Below are positions 6,327 to 10,408 of a DNA stretch of 10,408 nucleotides, one piece after another. Location of the stretch: assembly GCA_036655915.1 (NCBI GenBank), contig JAVVPE010000052.1:1-10408 (forward strand), written 5' to 3'. Both the position numbers and the translations under genes were made by a program. Positions within the stretch are counted from its first letter, which is position 1, and each line of letters starts with the position of its first letter. The notes under the pieces are model-generated. The model searched no databases, was not told the origin of the DNA, and worked only from the letters and a program-made list of their open reading frames with translations. This DNA is from JAVWGW01 sp036655915. GTDB taxonomy: Bacteria; Actinomycetota; Coriobacteriia; Coriobacteriales; Eggerthellaceae.

Positions 6327-6399
6327 TGTAGAGAAAAGAAACAACAGGGAAGGCTTTGCCGCACAGCGGAAAGTCTCGCAACTGAAAGGAATCGCAACA

Positions 6400-8304
6400 A
6401 TGGGCAAGATTATCGGTATCGACTTGGGAACCACCAACTCCGCCATGGCAATCATGGAAGGTTCCGAACCAGAAATTCTCGTAAACGCCGAGGGCGACCG
6501 CACCACTCCTTCAGTGGTCGGCTTCCGCAAAGATGGCGAACGCGTGGTCGGCAAGGCTGCCAAGAATCAGGCAGTCACCAACCCCGAAAACACCATCGCA
6601 TCGGTCAAGCGTTTCATCGGCCGTTCGTTTTCCGAAACCCCCGAAGAGCAGAAAACCATCTCTTATAAGGTGAAAAACGGTCAGGGTAAGCGCGCGGTCA
6701 TCGACATCGACGGCAAAGATTACATGCCGGAAGAAATTTCGGCCATGGTTTTGCAAAAGATGAAGACCGACGCCGAAAAGCAGGTGGGCAGCCCCATCAC
6801 CCAGGCGGTCATCACCGTGCCGGCTTACTTCAACGATGCTCAGCGCCAGGCCACCAAAGACGCGGGTAAAATCGCGGGCCTCGAAGTCATGCGTATCATC
6901 AACGAGCCCACGGCAGCAGCCTTAGCTTACGGCCTCGACAAGACGCACAAGGATCAGAAAATTCTCGTCTTCGACCTGGGCGGCGGCACCTTCGACGTTT
7001 CCGTGCTCGAACTGGGCGACGGCGTGTTTGAAGTGTGTTCTACCGCAGGCGACAACCACCTGGGCGGCGACGACTGGGATCAGCGTATCATCGACTGGAT
7101 GGCCGACAAGTTCAAGACCGACAACGGTATCGACTTGCGCACCGACAAGATGGCGCTGCAGCGTTTGAAGGAAGCAGCTGAAAAGGCCAAGATGGAACTT
7201 TCTTCCACCGCACAGGCCAACATCAACCTGCCCTTCATCACCGCTGATGCATCCGGCCCGAAGCACTTGGACGTTACGCTGACACGTGCTGAATTTGAAA
7301 AGATCACGAAAGACCTGCTCGATCGTTGCAAGCACCCTGTCGAACAGGCGCTGCGCGATGCTGGCTTGGCTACCGGCGACGTGAACGAGGTTATCTTGGT
7401 CGGCGGCTCCACCCGTATGCCCGCCGTGCAGGACCTGGTGAAAACTATCACCGGCAAAGCGCCGAACATGTCGGTTAACCCCGACGAAGTGGTTGCTATG
7501 GGCGCGGCTGTTCAGGGCGGCGTGCTCGCAGGCGATGTTGAGGGTATTTTGCTGCTCGACGTTACCCCGCTTTCCTTGGGCGTTGAAACCATGGGCGGCG
7601 TCATGACCAAGATGATCGAACGCAACACCACGATTCCGACGCGTAAGACTGAAATCTATTCGACCGCAGCAGACAACCAGACTTCTGTCGAAGTCCACGT
7701 GTTGCAGGGCGAACGTGAAATGGCTTCCGGCAACAAGACGTTGGGCAAGTTCCAGCTGGCCGGCATCCCGTCTGCTCGCCGTGGTGTGCCGCAAATCGAA
7801 GTTACCTTCGACATCGACGCCAACGGTATCGTGAACGTTTCCGCTAAGGATCTGGGCACGGGCAAGCAGCAGCAGATTACCATTTCCGGATCGACCGCGT
7901 TAAACGACGATGAAGTCGATCGCATGGTCAAAGATGCCGAAGCGCACGCCGAAGAAGACGAAGCGCGCAAGCAGGAAGTCGAAGTACGCAACACCTGCGA
8001 TTCGCTGGTCAACGCCACCGAACAGACGCTGTCCGAGCTGGGCGACAAAGCAAGCGAAGACATCAAGAAGCAGGCCGAAGATGCTTTGGCTGAAGCGAAA
8101 ACCGCACTTGAGGGTACCGACATGGAAGCCATCAAGGCCGCAACCGAGAAGTTGCAGGCCGCCGGTTACAAGCTGGCCGAAGTGGTGTACAGCACTGAAG
8201 GCGCCGCTGCTGGCGAAGGCGCTGCAGCTGCCGCAGGCACGCCGGCCGATGACACGATTGAAGCCGACTACGAAGTCGTCGAGGATGAAAAAGAAGGGAA
8301 ATAA
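6400..8304 (+). CDS. dnaK: Chaperone DnaK (Hsp70)
   Basis: 634 residues, the normal length. DnaK is the cytoplasmic Hsp70 ATPase that binds exposed hydrophobic segments of unfolded proteins in cycles driven by DnaJ and GrpE. Signatures: phosphate-1 loop GIDLGTTNS (6-14), NEPTAAALAYG from residue 168, the phosphate-2 motif VFDLGGGTFD (190-199), the adenosine motif LVGGSTRMP (333-341), the interdomain linker with LLLDVTPLSLG (about 384-394), and a substrate-binding domain with a helical lid. The tail is alanine/glycine-rich and ends in an acidic EADYEVVEDE motif, like actinobacterial DnaKs that end in a VVDAEVVDD-type tail. It lacks the N-terminal-domain insertion typical of Gram-negative DnaKs. 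The AAAGGA ribosome site lies 9 bases before ATG. It is the first gene of the operon behind the HAIR-like promoter; in actinobacteria DnaK is also the corepressor of HspR, so free DnaK reports on folding load. Confidence 0.99.
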   Translation: MGKIIGIDLGTTNSAMAIMEGSEPEILVNAEGDRTTPSVVGFRKDGERVVGKAAKNQAVTNPENTIASVKRFIGRSFSETPEEQKTISYKVKNGQGKRAVIDIDGKDYMPEEISAMVLQKMKTDAEKQVGSPITQAVITVPAYFNDAQRQATKDAGKIAGLEVMRIINEPTAAALAYGLDKTHKDQKILVFDLGGGTFDVSVLELGDGVFEVCSTAGDNHLGGDDWDQRIIDWMADKFKTDNGIDLRTDKMALQRLKEAAEKAKMELSSTAQANINLPFITADASGPKHLDVTLTRAEFEKITKDLLDRCKHPVEQALRDAGLATGDVNEVILVGGSTRMPAVQDLVKTITGKAPNMSVNPDEVVAMGAAVQGGVLAGDVEGILLLDVTPLSLGVETMGGVMTKMIERNTTIPTRKTEIYSTAADNQTSVEVHVLQGEREMASGNKTLGKFQLAGIPSARRGVPQIEVTFDIDANGIVNVSAKDLGTGKQQQITISGSTALNDDEVDRMVKDAEAHAEEDEARKQEVEVRNTCDSLVNATEQTLSELGDKASEDIKKQAEDALAEAKTALEGTDMEAIKAATEKLQAAGYKLAEVVYSTEGAAAGEGAAAAAGTPADDTIEADYEVVEDEKEGK

Positions 8305-8306
8305 CA

Positions 8307-8990
8307 ATGGCTAAGCCCCACAAGGACGAAGTCTTGGAAACCCCCGAAGCAGGTGCGGGCAAAGCCTCCGGTGACGTGAAAGACGCCACCGGGGCCGCCC
8401 GCAACAAAGACGCCGAAACCGTTGATGCCGAAATCATCGACGAAAAGGATGCCTCTGAAGACGGGTCCGAGGAAGCGAAGGAAGCGAACAAGCTTTCTCC
8501 CGAAGATGCGTTGACGATGGTCCGTGCTGAAGTCGAAGCGTGGAAAGACAAGCACCTGCGCTTGCAGGCGGAATGGGACACCTACCGTCGTCGCACGAAC
8601 GAACAGCGCAGCCAGGAAAAGGCGCGGGCCGCTGAAAAGCTGGTCGAAAGCCTGATTCCGGTGATCGACGATTTTGAGCGCACCATCGATTACGCCCAGA
8701 AAAATGGCGAAACCGGGTTGCTGGAAGGTATCGAAGCGGTGCACACCAAGTTCGTCAACGTCTTAGGCAGCGACGGCGTGAAGGTGCTCGACCCGAAAGG
8801 CGAGGCTTTCGATGCGCTCGAGTCGCAGGCGGTTGGAACGGTTGACGATGCCAGCGTGCCCGACGAAACGGTTGCGGAGGTCTACCAGAAGGGGTATCGA
8901 ATGGGCAATAAAGTGCTCAGGCCAGCGATGGTCACGGTGACCACCGGCGGGCCGAAGCGGGAAGCCCCCCAAGACGAAACGAAAAAGTAA
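8307..8990 (+). CDS. grpE: Nucleotide exchange factor GrpE
   Basis: 227 residues. GrpE forms a dimer that opens the DnaK nucleotide pocket and releases ADP. Residues 1 to about 65 are acidic and low in complexity, probably disordered. A long charged helix follows (about 68-135, with DTYRRRTNEQR), and then the C-terminal beta domain with the family pattern: GVKVLDPKGEAFDALESQAVGT in two blocks, then VAEVYQKGYRMGNKVLRPAMVTV near the end. The usual FDPxxHEA motif is replaced by FDALESQA, a modest divergence. The ATG lies 2 bases after the dnaK stop, with an AAGGG site inside the end of dnaK, so the two genes are cotranscribed and probably translationally coupled. The N-terminal stretch ETVDAEIIDEK resembles the acidic tail of the upstream DnaK. 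Confidence 0.97.
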   Translation: MAKPHKDEVLETPEAGAGKASGDVKDATGAARNKDAETVDAEIIDEKDASEDGSEEAKEANKLSPEDALTMVRAEVEAWKDKHLRLQAEWDTYRRRTNEQRSQEKARAAEKLVESLIPVIDDFERTIDYAQKNGETGLLEGIEAVHTKFVNVLGSDGVKVLDPKGEAFDALESQAVGTVDDASVPDETVAEVYQKGYRMGNKVLRPAMVTVTTGGPKREAPQDETKK

Positions 8991-8999
8991 ATCGACGGA

Positions 9000-9028
9000 G
9001 GCGGGCTGATAAAAGGCCCGCTTTTGTT
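9000..9028 (+). terminator. Intrinsic terminator-like hairpin between grpE and dnaJ
   Basis: GCGGGC (9001-9006) pairs perfectly with GCCCGC (9016-9021), is extended by a G-T wobble at each end of the stem (9000 with 9022, 9007 with 9015), and is followed directly by TTTTGTTT (9021-9028 region). It sits in the 77-base gap inside the operon, so it probably works as a partial terminator that lowers dnaJ and hspR relative to dnaK-grpE. I see no convincing new promoter after it. Confidence 0.65.
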
Positions 9029-9067
9029 TCAACAAGTCACTCCATAAGAAAGTAAGGTGGTGGAACA

Positions 9068-10000
9068 ATGGCAGCAACTCCCGATTACTACAAAACGCTC
9101 GGCGTTCCACGCACAGCGACTGTAGACGAAATCAAGAAGGCTTATCGCAAGTTGGCCCGCACGCATCATCCCGATGCGGGCGGCGACGAAGCTAAGTTTA
9201 AGGAAATCGGCGAAGCCTACGAAATTTTAAGCGACAAGAAGAAGCGCGATCTTTACGACCAGTACGGCACCGCGAACGAAAGCCAGATTCCCCGTGGTTG
9301 GGGCGGCGGCCAGGGTAATCCCTTTGGCGGCCAAGGCGGCCAGGGCGGCAGCTGGGCCGATATCCTCGAAAGTATCCGCAACGGCGAAGGTGCGTTCGGA
9401 ACCGAATGGGATTTCGGCGGGTTCGGCGGCAGGCAAGCGCATCCTCGTCCGCAAAAGGGCCAGGATATGAAAGTTACGCTGACGGTCGATTTTGACGATG
9501 CGTTCACCGGTGCTGAAAAGCGGGTGACCGTGCGCGTTCCCGGGAAATCCGAAAAGGAAACGCTGACGGTCAAGATTCCCGCCGGCGCGGTCGATGGCGG
9601 TCGCTTGCGCTTCAAGGGCAAGGGCGCCCTCGGTGCCAATGGGGGAGCAGCGGGCGATTTGCTGATCACCACGCAGATTGACGAGCATCCGTATTATTCA
9701 CGTGATGGCGCCGATGTGGTGGTTGATATGCCCATTACCATAGCCGAAGCAGCCTTAGGTGCCTCGATCGTGGTTCCGGCGCCCGATGGCACGCGCGTTC
9801 GCGTTAAGGTTCCTGCGGGCACGCAAAGCGGTGCAATTTTGACCATCAAGGGCAAAGGCGCTCCCCGCTTGAAGGGCGAAGGTTTTGGCAACTTGAGTAT
9901 CAAGGTCGATGTCGTGGTTCCCAAAAATCTGACCGACGAGCAGAAGCAAGCCTTGGAAGCATACAAGGAAGCCGCTGCGGATAGCGTGAGGAAATGGTGA
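9068..10000 (+). CDS. dnaJ: J-domain co-chaperone without zinc finger (type II DnaJ, CbpA-like)
   Basis: 310 residues. It stimulates the DnaK ATPase and delivers substrates. The J domain (6-70) has the invariant HPD at 34-36 and the KKAYRKLA and FKEIGEAYEILSD helices. A glycine-rich linker follows (about 75-118, with repeated GGQGG). Next come two beta-barrel C-terminal domains (about 130-290) with VKIPAGAVDGGRLRFKGKG and VKVPAGTQSGAILTIKGKG as matching elements. There are no CxxCxGxG repeats, so it is a type II J protein, shorter than the usual zinc-containing DnaJ of about 370-390 residues. The ribosome site AAGGTGGTGG precedes ATG by a few bases. It lies in the normal dnaJ place of the operon; the stop overlaps the hspR start. 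Confidence 0.95.
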   Translation: MAATPDYYKTLGVPRTATVDEIKKAYRKLARTHHPDAGGDEAKFKEIGEAYEILSDKKKRDLYDQYGTANESQIPRGWGGGQGNPFGGQGGQGGSWADILESIRNGEGAFGTEWDFGGFGGRQAHPRPQKGQDMKVTLTVDFDDAFTGAEKRVTVRVPGKSEKETLTVKIPAGAVDGGRLRFKGKGALGANGGAAGDLLITTQIDEHPYYSRDGADVVVDMPITIAEAALGASIVVPAPDGTRVRVKVPAGTQSGAILTIKGKGAPRLKGEGFGNLSIKVDVVVPKNLTDEQKQALEAYKEAAADSVRKW

Positions 10001-10380
10001 TGGACGACAGAAATAGACCGCTTTACATGATCAGTATCGCTGCTGAACTGGCGGGCGTGCATCCGCAGACCTTGCGTATCTACGAACAGAAAGGCCTGCT
10101 CACGCCCCAGCGGACCAGCGGAAATACCCGTATGTATTCGCAGGCCGATATCGAACGCCTTGCCATGATCAATCAGTTGACCGGTGAAGGCATCAATCTG
10201 GCTGGCGTGATCCGCATCATGGATCTACAAGGTCGCCTCGACGAGCGCGACACCGAAATTGATGATTTGCACAAACGCGTTCGCCGTCTGGCCGATCGCG
10301 TGCACGAATTGGAAACTCAGGCAAGTGTGACCGCCTTGGTTCACCCTGAGATAAGCACGGCTTTACGACGTTTACCGTAA
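10000..10380 (+). CDS. hspR: Heat-shock repressor HspR (MerR-type)
   Basis: 126 residues. HspR represses dnaK and clpB operons by binding HAIR repeats, with DnaK as corepressor. The N-terminal MerR-like winged helix (about 8-75) is seen in ISIAAELAGVHPQTLRIYEQ, then a GLLTPQRTSGNTRMYSQADIERL stretch in the wing region, and EGINLAGVIRIMDL. All closely resemble mycobacterial HspR. A coiled-coil dimerisation helix follows (about 77-108), and the STALRRLP end resembles the STALVVWKP tail of other HspRs. ATG 10000 is preferred: it overlaps the dnaJ TGA by one base and lies 8 bases after GAGG (9988-9991). The ATG at 9994 and GTG at 9997 are closer to the site and less likely. Translation is probably coupled to dnaJ, and the gene is likely autoregulated from the dnaK promoter. 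Confidence 0.96.
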   Translation: MDDRNRPLYMISIAAELAGVHPQTLRIYEQKGLLTPQRTSGNTRMYSQADIERLAMINQLTGEGINLAGVIRIMDLQGRLDERDTEIDDLHKRVRRLADRVHELETQASVTALVHPEISTALRRLP

Positions 10381-10408
10381 AGGAGGTACCATCATGAGAT
10401 TAGACAAA
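10379..10408 (+). CDS. clpB: Start of a probable clpB disaggregase gene (partial)
   Basis: A perfect ribosome site AAAGGAGG overlaps the hspR stop codon and lies 7 bases before ATG 10394. Only five codons remain (MRLDK). Many ClpB proteins begin M-x-L-D-K-L-T, and clpB following hspR is a known actinobacterial order, in which ClpB works with DnaK to dissolve aggregates. Five residues cannot prove this; the call rests mainly on position. Confidence 0.6.

Noticed and set aside
6107..6399. CIRCE element (HrcA operator)
   Set aside because: No TTAGCACTC-N9-GAGTGCTAA-like repeat is present; control here fits HspR instead.
6922..7794. Antisense open frame of 290 codons inside dnaK
   Set aside because: Open antisense frames opposite dnaK are a well-known artefact of its codon pattern; no ribosome site or recognisable domain.
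1..10408. CRISPR array, insertion sequence, tRNA genes or phage genes
   Set aside because: No regularly spaced repeats, transposase-like frames with terminal repeats, tRNA cloverleaf or phage protein motifs were seen.

Overview
The window most likely comes from an actinobacterium, probably class Coriobacteriia (Eggerthella/Slackia-like). Three things point there: the gene order dnaK-grpE-dnaJ-hspR followed by what looks like clpB, which is the HspR-controlled actinobacterial arrangement; a DnaK very like other actinobacterial DnaKs; and surface proteins anchored by SLH (S-layer homology) domains beside a DUF6020-like membrane protein. The class call is inference from these traits; no database was searched. 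All real genes lie on the + strand.

Left part (1-6106), cell surface. The window opens with the last 67 codons of an SLH-domain protein whose codon use looks strongly biased, as expected for an abundant S-layer protein. About 430 non-coding bases follow (205-631). They hold a hairpin with a GGAA loop, a block that folds like a structured RNA, a strong intrinsic terminator (526-555) and another hairpin just before the next gene. Then come a polytopic membrane protein with GT-C glycosyltransferase-like motifs, a secreted M23 (LytM-type) peptidase with three C-terminal SLH repeats, and a large multidomain protein whose central part is a CsaB-like polysaccharide pyruvyltransferase. In Gram-positive bacteria CsaB adds pyruvate ketals to the secondary wall polymer that SLH domains bind. 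The left half therefore reads as a small SLH-anchoring locus: two SLH proteins, a candidate wall-polymer sugar transferase and a candidate pyruvyltransferase.

Right part (6107-10408), heat shock. A consensus promoter (TTGACA-N17-TATATT) overlaps a HAIR-like inverted repeat and leads into a roughly 175-nt leader with a long hairpin. The genes are dnaK, grpE, a terminator-like hairpin, a zinc-finger-less dnaJ, hspR (its start overlaps the dnaJ stop by one base), and the first five codons of a probable clpB behind a perfect ribosome binding site. By analogy with Streptomyces and Mycobacterium, HspR with DnaK as corepressor probably represses the whole unit.

Points most worth following up: the unidentified structured RNA block at about 281-521; the pyruvyltransferase gene, whose coding-like frame extends far upstream of any ATG/GTG/TTG codon and whose architecture (N-terminal domain, CsaB-like domain, coiled coil, GT-type tail) is unusual; and the physical link between SLH proteins and the pyruvyltransferase.
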